From contig NZ_RAPS01000001.1 of the NCBI RefSeq assembly GCF_003610255.1, positions 310,001 to 374,000 of the forward strand: 64,000 bases of DNA, read 5' to 3'. Positions 41,594 to 50,203 of the stretch are shown one piece after another. Numbering within the stretch: the stretch's first letter is position 1; every line of letters begins with the position of its first letter. The notes under the pieces were generated by a model. That model was not told where the DNA came from. It saw nothing but the letters and a program-made list of their open reading frames with translations, and made no database searches. The stretch is from Streptomyces sp. TLI_171. GTDB lineage: Bacteria > Actinomycetota > Actinomycetes > Streptomycetales > Streptomycetaceae. A program made the translations under genes and the position numbers.

Positions 41594-41807
41594 CCGTGCC
41601 CTCCGGCCGGGGCCGGCCACACCGGGTGATCGGGGCGCGGTGCGATGGACAGCTGTCGCGCGGAGTTCCGGACCGCGACGCTGCGTCCACCGAGTGCTGC
41701 CCGAGACCGGGTCATACGCCCATTCCTACACTCCCCACTCGGGCCGAGCCAATGGCCGCGCCCGGATTTCCACCGCTGATGTGCTGGTTTTAACCAGGCT
41801 TTATTCA

Positions 41808-41824
41808 CCTGACAACCCGTCAGG
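41808..41824. repeat. Palindrome related to the dispersed family
   Basis: CCTGAC-AACCC-GTCAGG, perfect 6-bp arms, in the non-coding gap between the phosphatase and the CHMI-like gene. Confidence 0.45.
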
Positions 41825-41844
41825 GGCGTGCCGGACAGTGCCAC

Positions 41845-42102
41845 GTGAGCGCGCCCGAGGAGCAGGGGGTCGCCCTGTTCGGCCACCCGAACGTGCCCGG
41901 CCACCTGCGCCCCGCGGAGCAGCTCCGGGCTCGACCGCGGGCCCACGACATCGGCCGGCGTCCGGATCGACCACGCGTGCGGGACCGGTGCCGACGGCCA
42001 CGGGCGGGGCCGCTGGTGAGCGCTGTCGACCCAGCGCCGTCCGCTATCCGGTACCCCGGGGGTGGGTCCGGGTCGGCCTCGGAGGAGGATGGGCAGATGT
42101 AG
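41845..42102 (+). other. Possible decayed coding remnant in a 541-bp gap
   Basis: The gap 41594-42134 has no convincing gene. A GTG-initiated frame at 41845 has about 30 codons that nearly all end in G or C (reading MSAPEEQGVALFGHPNVPG), after which codon use becomes random up to the stop. It lacks a ribosome site and I recognise no domain. It may be the start of a lost gene or chance. Confidence 0.25.
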
Positions 42103-42134
42103 AAGCCAAGCATCTGCGCGAGGAGGCCGCCCGC

Positions 42135-42494
42135 ATGCCCCACATCACCGTCGACTACTCGCCGCAGCTCGCCGACGCCTTCGACCGCCCCGGCTTCGTC
42201 CGCGACCTGCACCCCCTGGTCCGTGACCGGGTGGCCTCCCGGGGCGTCTGCAAGACCTTCTTCCGCCAGGCCGCCGAGACCTGGGTCGACGACGCGGACG
42301 GCCAGCTCGTCGCCTTCGTCCACATCGCCGTCGGGCTCCTCCCCGGACGGCCCGAGGGCCTGAAGGCCCGCCTCTCCGAGGAGGTGCTGCGGCTGCTCGA
42401 CAAGCACCTGCGCCCGGTGCTGGGCCGCGAAGTCGTCCGCTCGGCCGAGGTCCGCGACCTCACCCCGTCCTACCGCCTCCGCACCGGCTGGTGA
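42135..42494 (+). CDS. 5-carboxymethyl-2-hydroxymuconate isomerase-like tautomerase
   Basis: A 119-residue member of the CHMI branch of the tautomerase superfamily. It has the catalytic Pro2 exposed after Met removal (MPHITVDYS) and the two-helix, four-strand pattern through RLSEEVLRLLDKHLRPVLGREVVRSAEVRDL. CHMI acts in homoprotocatechuate degradation; no other genes of that pathway are in this window, so the physiological substrate is uncertain. ATG at 42135 has AGGAGG eight bases upstream, preceded by a small hairpin (42093-42117). Confidence 0.85.
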   Translation: MPHITVDYSPQLADAFDRPGFVRDLHPLVRDRVASRGVCKTFFRQAAETWVDDADGQLVAFVHIAVGLLPGRPEGLKARLSEEVLRLLDKHLRPVLGREVVRSAEVRDLTPSYRLRTGW

Positions 42495-42510
42495 CGCCCG
42501 CCGGCCCCCG

Positions 42511-42876
42511 TCACGCCCGGTGGCCGAGGACGTTCACCACCCGGCCCCCCGGATCCCGGACGAAGAACCGCCGCACGCCCCACTCCTCGTCACTCAGCGG
42601 ATGCACGATCTCCGCGCCCGCCGCCCGCATCTCCTCGTACGCGGCGTCCACGTCGTCGACCTCGACGCTCACGTCCGGCACGACCGGCGCGGTCGCGTCC
42701 CGCGCCATGAAACTCAGCTGCGCGGTCGGCGCGTCCGGCGCCGCCAGCGTCATGATCCAGCCGTGGTTCATCACCTCCACGAACCCCAGCCGCCCGTAGA
42801 ACTCCCGGTTCTCCTCCTGCCCACGCTCCCCCGCCACCACCCGCACATTCGGCACCACCCGCCGCACCGCCACCAC
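42511..42876 (-). CDS. VOC family protein (glyoxalase/bleomycin-resistance fold)
   Basis: A 121-residue single VOC domain made of two beta-alpha-beta-beta-beta modules: NREFYGRLGFVEVMNHGWIMTL in the first and VEVDDVDAAYEEMRAAGAEIVHPLSDEEWGVRRFFVRDPGGRVVNVLGH in the second. The final Asp-Pro-Gly and the placement of His and Glu fit metal-binding VOC enzymes, but the reaction cannot be told. GTG at 42876 or the adjacent GTG at 42873 is the start. It is convergent with the CHMI-like gene (16 bp apart). Confidence 0.88.
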   Translation of the reverse strand: MVAVRRVVPNVRVVAGERGQEENREFYGRLGFVEVMNHGWIMTLAAPDAPTAQLSFMARDATAPVVPDVSVEVDDVDAAYEEMRAAGAEIVHPLSDEEWGVRRFFVRDPGGRVVNVLGHRA

Positions 42877-42942
42877 CCACTCCCTTCACCACATCCCACT
42901 CCCCCACGCCTACCACACCACCCCGCCCCCCCACCCCCAGCA

Positions 42943-43159
42943 CGCCAGAAGACCCGTCAACTCGGCATCGACCTCATCCACCCCTTCCACCCCACCCGTC
43001 CCCCTCCGACCGCCGCAGGCGCTTCCCCTGGCGCACCAGAAAACCCGTCAACTCGGCATCGACCTCATCCGCCTCCCCACCCCTCCCGTCCCCCCTCCGC
43101 AGGCGCTCCCCCTAGCGCGCCAGAAAACCCGTCAGCTCGGCGTTGACCTCATCCGCCTT
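42943..43159 (-). repeat. Three tandem copies of the hydrolase gene 3' end
   Basis: A segment of about 84-91 bp occurs three times. The right copy (about 43118-43159) is the true end of the hydrolase gene; the two copies downstream share CAGAAAACCCGTCA and CGACCTCATCC and lie at 43037 and 42946, with 84 and 91 bp between equivalent positions. On the minus strand each encodes a version of ELTGFLAR, and the stop TAG of the true copy corresponds to CAG in the middle copy. Confidence 0.85.
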
Positions 43160-43960
43160 CAGGTACGGCAGCCCGTGGTGCGAGACGCCTTCCAGGGTGT
43201 GCACCTTGGCGTGCGGGAGGGTGGCGGTGGCGCGGGCGGTGAGGGTTTTCGGGTGATGGGTGCGGCTGTCGGCGGCGGCCAGGACCAGGCACGGGGCCCG
43301 GAGGGCGGCGAGGGCTTCGGGGGTGGGCCGGGGGCCGGTGACGGTGCGGGTGCGGGGGAAGGTCGCGGCGAGCCCGTGGAGCCGCGTCCAGTCGGGGTCG
43401 AGCGGGGCGCCCCCGGTCTCCCAGGCGAGGAAGGCCCGGGCGCGGACCTCGGTGGGGCGGGCCAGCATCGGGGCGGCGCGCAGCAGGTAGCCGACCCGGT
43501 AGCCGGTGAAGCAGCCGGTGGGGTCGAGCAGTGCCAGCCGGTCGACCCGCGCGGGTCGGCGCAGCGCGTACCCGAGGGCGATCCACCCGCCGTAGGAGTG
43601 CCCGCACAGGTCGGCGCGTGCGACGCCCAGGCCGTCGAGGACGGCGTCCAGCCAGGCGTGCAAGTCCTCGACGGTGCGTAGCGGTTGTGGTCCCCGGCCG
43701 GCCGACCGCCCGGCCTCGCCGATCCGGTCCACGGCGAACACCCTGGCGCTGCGGGCGAGTTCGCCGATGTTCGCCCACCAGCCGGCCGCCGTCGAGCCGC
43801 CGCCGTGCAGCAGGACCAGTGGTGGGGCGCCGGCGGGGCCGGCGGCGTTGACGCGGGTGGTGCCGTACGGGGTGTCGACGTCCAGCCGCTCGACCGGGAC
43901 GGGCCAGCGGTCGAGCAGCGTGTCGTACGCGGACAGGAACGCGGACCGGTCGAACGCCAT
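43112..43960 (-). CDS. Alpha/beta hydrolase
   Basis: A 282-residue alpha/beta-hydrolase. The oxyanion loop LVLLHGGGSTAAGWW, nucleophile elbow GHSYGG and a late His in EGVSHHGLPYL complete the active site; an Asp in AAADSRTHHP is a candidate third member. This set is seen in esterases, haloperoxidase-like enzymes and cofactor-free lyases, so the substrate is open. ATG at 43960 has GGAGG. It is divergent from a MarR gene and controlled by a palindromic site. Its last 14 codons are the source of the tandem repeats downstream. Confidence 0.9.
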   Translation of the reverse strand: MAFDRSAFLSAYDTLLDRWPVPVERLDVDTPYGTTRVNAAGPAGAPPLVLLHGGGSTAAGWWANIGELARSARVFAVDRIGEAGRSAGRGPQPLRTVEDLHAWLDAVLDGLGVARADLCGHSYGGWIALGYALRRPARVDRLALLDPTGCFTGYRVGYLLRAAPMLARPTEVRARAFLAWETGGAPLDPDWTRLHGLAATFPRTRTVTGPRPTPEALAALRAPCLVLAAADSRTHHPKTLTARATATLPHAKVHTLEGVSHHGLPYLKADEVNAELTGFLAR

Positions 43961-43985
43961 GGCAGCCTCCAGTGAGGGCGTAATG

Positions 43986-44016
43986 TCTCGCTGAGCAATT
44001 CTCTCGCTCAGCGAGA
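43986..44016. promoter_or_regulatory. MarR operator palindrome
   Basis: TCTCGCTGAG (43986-43995) and CTCAGCGAGA (44007-44016) are perfect 10-bp arms around an 11-bp spacer, between the divergent hydrolase and MarR genes. Confidence 0.75.
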
Positions 44017-44073
44017 TAGTATGCACGTGGAGCTCCGCCCGGGAAGCCGCCCACCACCGAGAGAGTTGGCCCG

Positions 44074-44547
44074 ATGACCGATGACCGCCCGTCCGGCCCG
44101 GGGCTGCAGGCCGTGCACCAGTTGCGTGCGCTGACGGTCGAACTCGACCTGCTCGCCGCCTCGTTCGCGCAGCGCAACGGACTGCACCCGACCGACCTGC
44201 GCGCCCTGATCGCCCTGCTGGACGCCGCCCGGGCCGGCACCCCGGCCACCCCGGGTCTGCTGGGCCGTACGCTGCGGCTCAACTCGGCGGGCACCACGGC
44301 CGCCCTCGACCGGTTGGAGCGGCTCGGCCACGTCCGCCGCACCCGCGACCCGGAGGACCGCCGGCGGGTCCTGCTGGAGGTCACGGACGACGCGGCGGCA
44401 CTCGGCTGGAGCTTCTTCGGGCCGCTGATCACCGACACCGTCGAGCTGGCCGATCAGCTGTCGGCCGCCGAACTCGCGGCCGTGCAAGGCTTCCTGACGT
44501 CCATGCAGCAGATCGTCGCCCGCCACGCCGACCGGTCGGAGGACTGA
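44074..44547 (+). CDS. MarR family transcriptional regulator
   Basis: A 157-residue MarR repressor with recognition region GTPATPGLLGRTLRLNSAGTTAALDRLERLGHV and wing RRTRDPEDRRRVLLEVT. It is divergent from the alpha/beta-hydrolase gene, and the inverted repeat TCTCGCTGAG/CTCAGCGAGA between them is its likely target. A small gene of unknown function starts six bases after its stop and is probably co-transcribed. Confidence 0.92.
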   Translation: MTDDRPSGPGLQAVHQLRALTVELDLLAASFAQRNGLHPTDLRALIALLDAARAGTPATPGLLGRTLRLNSAGTTAALDRLERLGHVRRTRDPEDRRRVLLEVTDDAAALGWSFFGPLITDTVELADQLSAAELAAVQGFLTSMQQIVARHADRSED

Positions 44548-44552
44548 GCCCG

Positions 44553-44930
44553 ATGCCCGCACCGACCGAGTTGCTGGAGCCGCCGGAGATCGCGCTGCTG
44601 CGTCGCGCCCTGGGCGAGTGGATCGGCCCGGCGCGCTGCTCCGACGAGCTGGCCTTCGCGATGGGCTTCACGGACGCCGAGGACTTGCGCACCCGGCGCC
44701 AGCAGCTGGACAGTGCGCTCGCCGACGACCTCCCGCTCTCCTCCGCGGACTGGGCCCGCGTGCTGGTCGCCTCGGAGATCGTCTTCGTCAGCGACCTGTT
44801 CGGATCCGGCTACGAGTGGCGGACCACCACCGGCCTCGACGACGAGACGACCATCCGCACGCTGCGCTCGATCCAGCGCAAGCTCGGGCCGACCCTCCGA
44901 CCGCACTACTTCAAACGCCCGAGCGAGTAG
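44553..44930 (+). CDS. Hypothetical 125-residue protein
   Basis: Not recognised. The protein is mostly helical (APTELLEPPEIALLRRALGEW; ADWARVLVASEIVFVSDLFGSGYEW) without membrane segments or signal peptide, and ends with Arg/Lys-rich RKLGPTLRPHYFKRPSE. It immediately follows the MarR gene (five-base gap), so it belongs to that operon. The start ATG is at 44553. Its last codons form the left arm of the terminator, so gene end and terminator overlap. Confidence 0.75.
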   Translation: MPAPTELLEPPEIALLRRALGEWIGPARCSDELAFAMGFTDAEDLRTRRQQLDSALADDLPLSSADWARVLVASEIVFVSDLFGSGYEWRTTTGLDDETTIRTLRSIQRKLGPTLRPHYFKRPSE

Positions 44931-44968
44931 CAGCCGCTCGACGGCTCTGCTGCTACTTGCTCGGGCGC
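44917..44968. terminator. Terminator overlapping the end of the hypothetical gene
   Basis: 19-base arms (44917-44935 and 44950-44968) with one G.U pair and a 14-base loop. The left arm includes the last four codons and the stop of the upstream gene; it also serves the convergent GH6 gene. Confidence 0.8.
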
Positions 44969-45027
44969 AATGGGAAAGCGGTTTCCTCCTGGGTCCCGCC
45001 CAGGGGTCTCCCGGTTCCGACGGTGTG

Positions 45028-46239
45028 TCAGTGACTCGGGAGCAGACCGGTGTTGAAGCCCAGCTTCGGCGAGGCGTTGTTCACCAGCGACATCGCCTGC
45101 TCGGGCCACCAGCCGCCGGCCACCGGGTCCACGATGCCGTACTCGGGGTCGGTCGGGCCGGCGGTGCCGCGGGTGCAGCTGCCGTCGGACTCGCCCGGCA
45201 CCTTGACCCACAGGTAGGCGTCCAGCAGGGCCTGCCCGGTGTTCGCGGTCGGACGGGTGCCGAGGCCGCGGGCCGGCGGGTTGCACCAGGTCTGCGGGTC
45301 ACCGGTGTACTTGCCGGGCTCCGGCGTCCACGGGCCCTGCCCGTTGCGGCTGCTGTCGATCACGAAGTGGGTGAGCTTGGCGTCCGCCGGGACGTGGCTC
45401 GCGTACCAGGCGTCGGCGTCCGCGGCCGGCCAGTACTGGTTGGCGCAGGAGTCGGCGCTCGCGCCCGGGGTGTTCTGCAGGTACCAGAGGCACTTCGACA
45501 CCTGGGTGCCGTAGCGGGTCAGCGAGGCGTCGGTCATGTAGTTCGACACGTTCAGGAAGAAGCCCTGGGCACGGGCCACGCCGCCGTCGATCAGCAGCTG
45601 CGCCTGGGTGCCGACGTTCTGCCAGCCGCTGTGGCCGGCGTCCAGGTAGACGATCGCCTGGCGCTGCTGCTCCAGCCGGTCCACGGCCGAGGAGATCTCG
45701 GCGAGGCGGTCCTGCTGCTGGGCGGCGGTGCCGCCGCAGAACGCGGGCGAGAGCGCCAGGCCGTCCGGCTCCAGGATCACCACGGTCTTGCGGTCGCCGA
45801 TGCCGCGCGCCAGCGCGTCGATCCACTCCGCGTACTCGGCGCTGTTCGACGCGCCGCCCGCCGAGTACTGCGAGCAGTCCCGGCCCGGCACGTTGTACGC
45901 CACCGTCACCGGCACCTGCCGGGCCCGCGCAGCCTTGGTCTGCAGCGCGGCCATCGCGTCCGTGGTCGCCTGCGGCGTCGCCGTCCCGTTGAACCACTGC
46001 GCGATCGGCCAGGTCGCCAGCTGGGCCATCGCCTTGGCGCCGGTCAGGTCGTGTGCCTTCAGGTCGGTCAGCGCCTGCTGGGCGGCCTTGCTCGCCGGGT
46101 CGACGTAGAAGCGGGTGTCCGGCGCGAGGGTCCGCGGAGCGGGCGTCGCGGCCTGGGCCGGGACGGCGGCCAGTCCGAGACCGGACGCGAGCAGTGCGGC
46201 GAGCGAGAGCGCGGTTCGCACGGGGTGGGGTGGGCGCAT
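45028..46239 (-). CDS. Secreted GH6 cellulase
   Basis: A 403-residue glycoside hydrolase family 6 enzyme (endoglucanase or cellobiohydrolase) exported by a signal peptide of 31 residues ending AQA. The catalytic fold has Asp121 in NVPGRDC and Asp159 in ILEPDGLAL, the GH6 signatures, plus YLDAGHSGWQN and the C-terminal LDAYLWVKVPGESDGSC and GGWWPEQAMSL. There is no cellulose-binding module, unlike many Streptomyces GH6 enzymes, and no CebR box upstream that I can see. ATG at 46239 has GGGAGAG. It follows the FMN reductase gene on the same strand, 143 bp away. Confidence 0.95.
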   Translation of the reverse strand: MRPPHPVRTALSLAALLASGLGLAAVPAQAATPAPRTLAPDTRFYVDPASKAAQQALTDLKAHDLTGAKAMAQLATWPIAQWFNGTATPQATTDAMAALQTKAARARQVPVTVAYNVPGRDCSQYSAGGASNSAEYAEWIDALARGIGDRKTVVILEPDGLALSPAFCGGTAAQQQDRLAEISSAVDRLEQQRQAIVYLDAGHSGWQNVGTQAQLLIDGGVARAQGFFLNVSNYMTDASLTRYGTQVSKCLWYLQNTPGASADSCANQYWPAADADAWYASHVPADAKLTHFVIDSSRNGQGPWTPEPGKYTGDPQTWCNPPARGLGTRPTANTGQALLDAYLWVKVPGESDGSCTRGTAGPTDPEYGIVDPVAGGWWPEQAMSLVNNASPKLGFNTGLLPSH

Positions 46240-46382
46240 GGCAGGTCTCTCCCGGCAGGGATCGGCGATCGAACGGAGCGCCATGCACCCACCCGGGTCG
46301 ACACCCCGTCAAGACCGCACCCCACCGGGCCGCCCCGACCCGCCCGCTGTGCTGAAACTTTCATCCGCCCCGGCGGTCCGGC

Positions 46383-46979
46383 TCACCCCTGCGGGCGGTC
46401 GCGGCGGGCGTCGTGCAGGACCGTCCCCCACCAGTCGAGTTGGTCGAGCATCGCCTTCGCCGCGGCGTCGGGGCCGACCGGGTCGAGCAGCTCGCCGTCG
46501 GGTCCGAACAGCGTGTAGAAGCGCGGGAAGGAGACGTACTCCCGGACCGTGTGAGCGTTCAACTCGTTGAAGACCTGCCGCAGTTGCTCGATGGCGAGCA
46601 GCCCGCCGGTGGCGCCGCTGTAGCCGACGAAACCGATCGGCTTGGCGTGCCACTGGGTGTAGTGCCAGTCGATGGCGGCCTTCAGCGAGGCCGGAAAGCT
46701 GCGGTTGTAGTCCGGGGTGACCACCACGACCGCGTCGGCGGCGTCCAGGCCGGCGGTGAGCCGGCCCATTGCGGCGGGGCGGGGCAGGTTCGGCTCCAAC
46801 GCCGGCGGGGTGGAGGGGAGTTCGAGCGGGATCGGGGTGTCGGCGAGGTCGATCACGTCGACCTCGAACCGGCCGTGCAGCTCCGCCTGGCGGGCGAACC
46901 ACCGGGCGACCACCGGGCCGAATCGGCCCTCCCGGACGCTGCCGACGAGCACGGCGAGGTTGAGCGGCTGACTGGTCAT
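46383..46979 (-). CDS. NADPH-dependent FMN reductase
   Basis: A 198-residue flavodoxin-fold FMN reductase. It opens with LAVLVGSVREGRFGPVVA, a phosphate-binding loop, and has TPDYNRSFPASLKAAIDWHYTQW and KPIGFVGYSGATGG, the family's FMN-contacting segments. It would use NADPH to reduce FMN or quinones or azo compounds. ATG at 46979 has AGGAG seven bases before. It is divergent from an XRE-type regulator that probably controls it. Confidence 0.9.
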   Translation of the reverse strand: MTSQPLNLAVLVGSVREGRFGPVVARWFARQAELHGRFEVDVIDLADTPIPLELPSTPPALEPNLPRPAAMGRLTAGLDAADAVVVVTPDYNRSFPASLKAAIDWHYTQWHAKPIGFVGYSGATGGLLAIEQLRQVFNELNAHTVREYVSFPRFYTLFGPDGELLDPVGPDAAAKAMLDQLDWWGTVLHDARRDRPQG

Positions 46980-47123
46980 GACCTGACTCCTGGTGTCGGA
47001 ACGGCAGCCCCGGCCGGGGCACCGCTCCAGGCTGGCGGTTCCGCCGGGACGGGGGGAGGCCGTGCGGAGACAGGTAGTACGGGGGCCACCCTCCGCTACC
47101 GGTCGGCCTGTTACGTTCGGCGG

Positions 47124-47978
47124 GTGAGCGACAACGAGTTGGGACTGTTCCTGCGCACCCGCCGCGAGGCGGTCACCCCGGCCGCGGTGGGCCTCCCGGC
47201 CGGCCCGCGCCGCCGGACGCCCGGCCTGCGCCGGGCGGAGCTGGCCACCCTGGCCGGGGTCAGCGTCGAGTACGTGACCCGGCTGGAACAGGGCCGCGAC
47301 CGCCACCCGTCCGCGCAGGTGCTCTCCGCGCTGGCCGACGCACTGCACCTCGGCGTGGCCGAGCGGGTCCACCTGCACCGGCTGGGCAAGGCCCTCGGCG
47401 GCGCCTTCACCTGCACCGGCGGCGCCGCGCCCAACCGCTCCGTCCGCCCCACCGTTCGGGCGCTGCTCGACCACCTCGAACCCGCCCCCGCGCTGGTTCT
47501 CAACCGCCTCGGCGAGATCCTCGCCTGCACCGCCGCCTACCGGCGCCTCGCCGAACCCCTCGGCCTGCTGGACGGCCCCCGGCCGAGCCTGGTCCGCTAC
47601 GTCTTCACCGACCCGCGGGCCCGGTCCGCCTACCCCGACTGGGACCGGACCGCCGACCAGCAGGTGGCCGCCCTCAAGCAGGGCCCGGGACGGTCCGACC
47701 CCGCGGTGGCCGCCCTGATGGACGAACTGACGGTCACCGCGGGAGCCGAGTTCACCACCCGGCTCGCGACGGTGCCCGGCCTGCCGGACGCCACCGGGAT
47801 CGAACGCCTGCGACACCCCGACGCCGACGAACTCCGCCTGGCCTACGAGACCCTCCACCTGCCCGCCGCCGACGACCAGCGCCTCCTCGTCCACCTCCCC
47901 GCCGACGCCGCCACCGCCACCGCCCTCGACCACCTGACCGGTCGCCACCCGGGCGCCCTGCGCGCGGTGCCCGCCTAG
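47124..47978 (+). CDS. XRE family regulator with MmyB-like ligand domain
   Basis: A 284-residue DNA-binding protein: an N-terminal helix-turn-helix (about 5-75, RRRTPGLRRAELATLAGVSVEYVTRLEQGRDRHPSAQVLSAL) and an MmyB-like C-terminal domain (about 100-270) beginning ALLDHLEPAPALVLNRLGEILACTAAYRRL. Family members commonly regulate the adjacent divergent redox enzyme; here that is the FMN reductase. GTG at 47124 follows TACGTT by six bases with no ribosome site, fitting a leaderless message. Confidence 0.92.
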   Translation: MSDNELGLFLRTRREAVTPAAVGLPAGPRRRTPGLRRAELATLAGVSVEYVTRLEQGRDRHPSAQVLSALADALHLGVAERVHLHRLGKALGGAFTCTGGAAPNRSVRPTVRALLDHLEPAPALVLNRLGEILACTAAYRRLAEPLGLLDGPRPSLVRYVFTDPRARSAYPDWDRTADQQVAALKQGPGRSDPAVAALMDELTVTAGAEFTTRLATVPGLPDATGIERLRHPDADELRLAYETLHLPAADDQRLLVHLPADAATATALDHLTGRHPGALRAVPA

Positions 47979-48017
47979 CAGCATCGGCGGCCGGCGCACC
48001 GCGACTCCACGGCTGGG

Positions 48018-48033
48018 CCCACCCGACGGTGGG
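48018..48033. terminator. Small hairpin between convergent genes
   Basis: CCCACC (48018-48023), CGAC, GGTGGG (48028-48033), between the ends of the XRE gene and the secreted protein gene. Confidence 0.4.
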
Positions 48034-49356
48034 TCAGGTGCCGGACACGTACACCACCTGGCTGTGGGCGTTCTCGAAGTGCAGGCCCCCGGTGAAGGAG
48101 GCGCGCCAGTAACCCGAAGCCGTCCCGGGGACGGTGGTGCTGAAGGCGTAGCCCTCGCCGTTCCAGTAGACCGAGGTGGTGGTGGCTACGGTGGTCCAGC
48201 CGCCCTTGCCCGTGGTGGAGTACTGAAGGTCGACCGGGATCTCACCGGGCGTCCCGGCGCCGTCGAAGTGCATCGAGCCGGCCACCGCCACGGTGGCGTC
48301 GTCGGCGCGGGTCGCCGTGAAGGCGCGGAATGCGGCCGGCTGGACGACGGTGATCAGCGACTCGGCGGAGGCGCTGCTGAGGAACAGGTCGTCGGAGGGC
48401 CAGCCGACGCCGATCTTGTAGTCGGACCACAGCTCGGGGCTGGCCGGGAAGAGCGCGTTGCCCTCGGCATCGGTGGTGCGCTGAACGTACTCGCCGAAGG
48501 AGTTCGAGCCGAGCTTCTTGCCGGCCAGCGGCTGCCAGCCGTCGGTGGGCGAGTCCCAGAGCAGGGTCGCACTGGTGGACTGCACCACGCCCCGGAACGG
48601 CACCTTGCGGACGACCGGGTTCTCGACGATCTTCGTCGCGGTCTTCTTGATCTTGATCGGGAAGGACTTCGACGCGGACTGGTTGTAGAAGACGTGGTTC
48701 GGGTCGTACGGGAACTGGGCCTCGATGGTGTTCTGGTACTCGTTGGTCACCGGCAGAGTGGCGGTGAAACTGCCATCGGCCCCGGTGACGACCTCGGTGT
48801 ACTCCATGTACGAGGTGACGTCCACGGTCAGCCCGGGCATCGGGACCAGCTCGCCGGTCTCGGGCCGGCGGCCCATCAGGTGGCCGCTGAGGGTGACGGT
48901 GCGGTGCTGGTAGTCGACCGTGGTGCGGTCAACGGTCGCGTCGTCGAAGTTGGTGGTGACGGCGTAATAGAAGTACCCGACGCCGCTGGTGGTCTCCAGG
49001 GTGTCGCCGCCCTCGTCGGTTGCGACGACGTCGATGCGGTAGGAGCCGAGCGCGGGCAGCTGGACCCGGCCGCGGTTGGTCCAACTGCCGCTGGTGGTGG
49101 TGCCGCCGGCCAGTTGCAGGCCCGAGAGGGTGGCGACGGTCTGCTGGGTGTCCAGGGCGACCAGATTGACCTTGACGCTGGTGATCGCGCTCGGCGCGGA
49201 GAGCTCCACGATCAGCTTGCTGTTGTTGGTCCAGTCGTTGTGCGCGGACAGGACGGTGATGCCGGTGTCCGCCTGCGCGGTCTGAGCGCCCGTCAGAACG
49301 AGGCCGGCTGCGACCGTCACGGCGGCGACGGCCGCAAGGGCACGGCGAGATGCCAT
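48034..49356 (-). CDS. Secreted beta-rich protein of unknown function
   Basis: A 440-residue exported protein. Residues 1-29 are a signal peptide ending AQA. The rest is rich in Thr, Val and Gly and appears to be four or five beta-sandwich modules of about 90 residues: one begins DTGITVLSAHNDWTNNSKLIVELS, others contain VTLSGHLMGRR, KVPFRGVVQSTS and VAVAGSMHFDGAG, each with the alternating pattern of Ig-like or calycin-less beta domains. There is no membrane anchor. Function unknown; related proteins are found in Streptomyces as multi-domain secreted proteins. ATG at 49356. Confidence 0.75.
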   Translation of the reverse strand: MASRRALAAVAAVTVAAGLVLTGAQTAQADTGITVLSAHNDWTNNSKLIVELSAPSAITSVKVNLVALDTQQTVATLSGLQLAGGTTTSGSWTNRGRVQLPALGSYRIDVVATDEGGDTLETTSGVGYFYYAVTTNFDDATVDRTTVDYQHRTVTLSGHLMGRRPETGELVPMPGLTVDVTSYMEYTEVVTGADGSFTATLPVTNEYQNTIEAQFPYDPNHVFYNQSASKSFPIKIKKTATKIVENPVVRKVPFRGVVQSTSATLLWDSPTDGWQPLAGKKLGSNSFGEYVQRTTDAEGNALFPASPELWSDYKIGVGWPSDDLFLSSASAESLITVVQPAAFRAFTATRADDATVAVAGSMHFDGAGTPGEIPVDLQYSTTGKGGWTTVATTTSVYWNGEGYAFSTTVPGTASGYWRASFTGGLHFENAHSQVVYVSGT

Positions 49357-49692
49357 CGGTGGTTCCCCCCAGGAAGTTAATTCGGCCCCGATCGGTCGAA
49401 CAGGGCAGCGGAAAGCTACCAGGAGGCGCCGTCACCCGGAAACGGCTTTTCTCCCACGCCGCGGCCCGCCGCACCCAGCGGTGCCCGCGGGCCGACACCG
49501 CCCGGGCACCCACGGTTCGACCTGCGCAGTCACGGGCACCCAGCGGCTGTCGAAATAGCGGATGCGGATGGCAAGGCGGGCGATTCATCAGGACCCCGGG
49601 CAGGGAATTTCGGCGCCGCCCGCGATGGCCGGAACGAGAGGAAGAACCTACCGGGGCCGATAAACCGGCGAAGAGCGCCACCGCAACACCCG
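49357..49692. other. 336-bp gap without recognisable gene
   Basis: Upstream region of the secreted protein gene and downstream region of the VOC gene. No convincing reading frame, no clear hairpin and no repeat is visible. It probably carries the promoter of the secreted protein, which has a longer than usual leader in this window. Confidence 0.4.
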
Positions 49693-50148
49693 TCAGACGA
49701 CGTCGAATTCGTTGCCCTCAGGGTCCTGCATGGCCGCCGCGTAGAAGCCCGTGTCCGGCTCGTCCTTGATCCGCAGCACGGTGGCACCGGCGCCGACCAG
49801 CCGTTCCACCGTGGCGTCGACCCGCCTGGTGCGGACGTCCAGCGGCACGTCCCGGCCTCCGCCCACCTTCAGGTCGAAGTGCCACCGGTTCTTGACGGCC
49901 TTGGGCTCCGGCACCTGCTGGAACCACACCCGCGGTCCCCGCCCCTCGGGATCGACGATCGACTCCGGAACATCACCCGCACCTGCCGGCAACTCGCCCT
50001 CCGGCACCCCCATCGCCACCCAGTACGCCCGCCACGTGCCATAGCCCTCCGGTGCGGGCTCCGGCACGTAGCCCAGCGCCTGCGCCCAGAACGTCACCAT
50101 CCGCTGCGGATCGGAACAGTCGATCGTCAACTGCACGGTCATCTCCAT
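49693..50148 (-). CDS. VOC family protein
   Basis: A 151-residue protein of the VOC superfamily, of the kind annotated as glyoxalase-like domain protein. First module: VQLTIDCSDPQRMVTFWAQALGYVPEP; second module: WHFDLKVGGGRDVPLDVRTRRVDATVERLVGAGATVLR and FYAAAMQDPEGNEFDVV, the usual end. The His-Asp and Glu pattern fits a metal centre but no reaction can be assigned. ATG at 50148 lacks a strong ribosome site. It is downstream of the AraC gene on the same strand, 55 bp apart, and may be in its operon. Confidence 0.88.
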   Translation of the reverse strand: MEMTVQLTIDCSDPQRMVTFWAQALGYVPEPAPEGYGTWRAYWVAMGVPEGELPAGAGDVPESIVDPEGRGPRVWFQQVPEPKAVKNRWHFDLKVGGGRDVPLDVRTRRVDATVERLVGAGATVLRIKDEPDTGFYAAAMQDPEGNEFDVV

Positions 50149-50203
50149 GCCCGGAGCATCCCAGGTTGGTCTGACGGACGATCACCTTCACCACCGAGCC
50201 CGC

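Noticed and set aside
44973..44988. GGAAAGCGGTTTCC-like palindrome near the GH6 gene, considered as a CebR-type operator
   Set aside because: It lies downstream of the cellulase gene, beyond its stop codon, and does not match the TGGGAGCGCTCCCA site of CebR.
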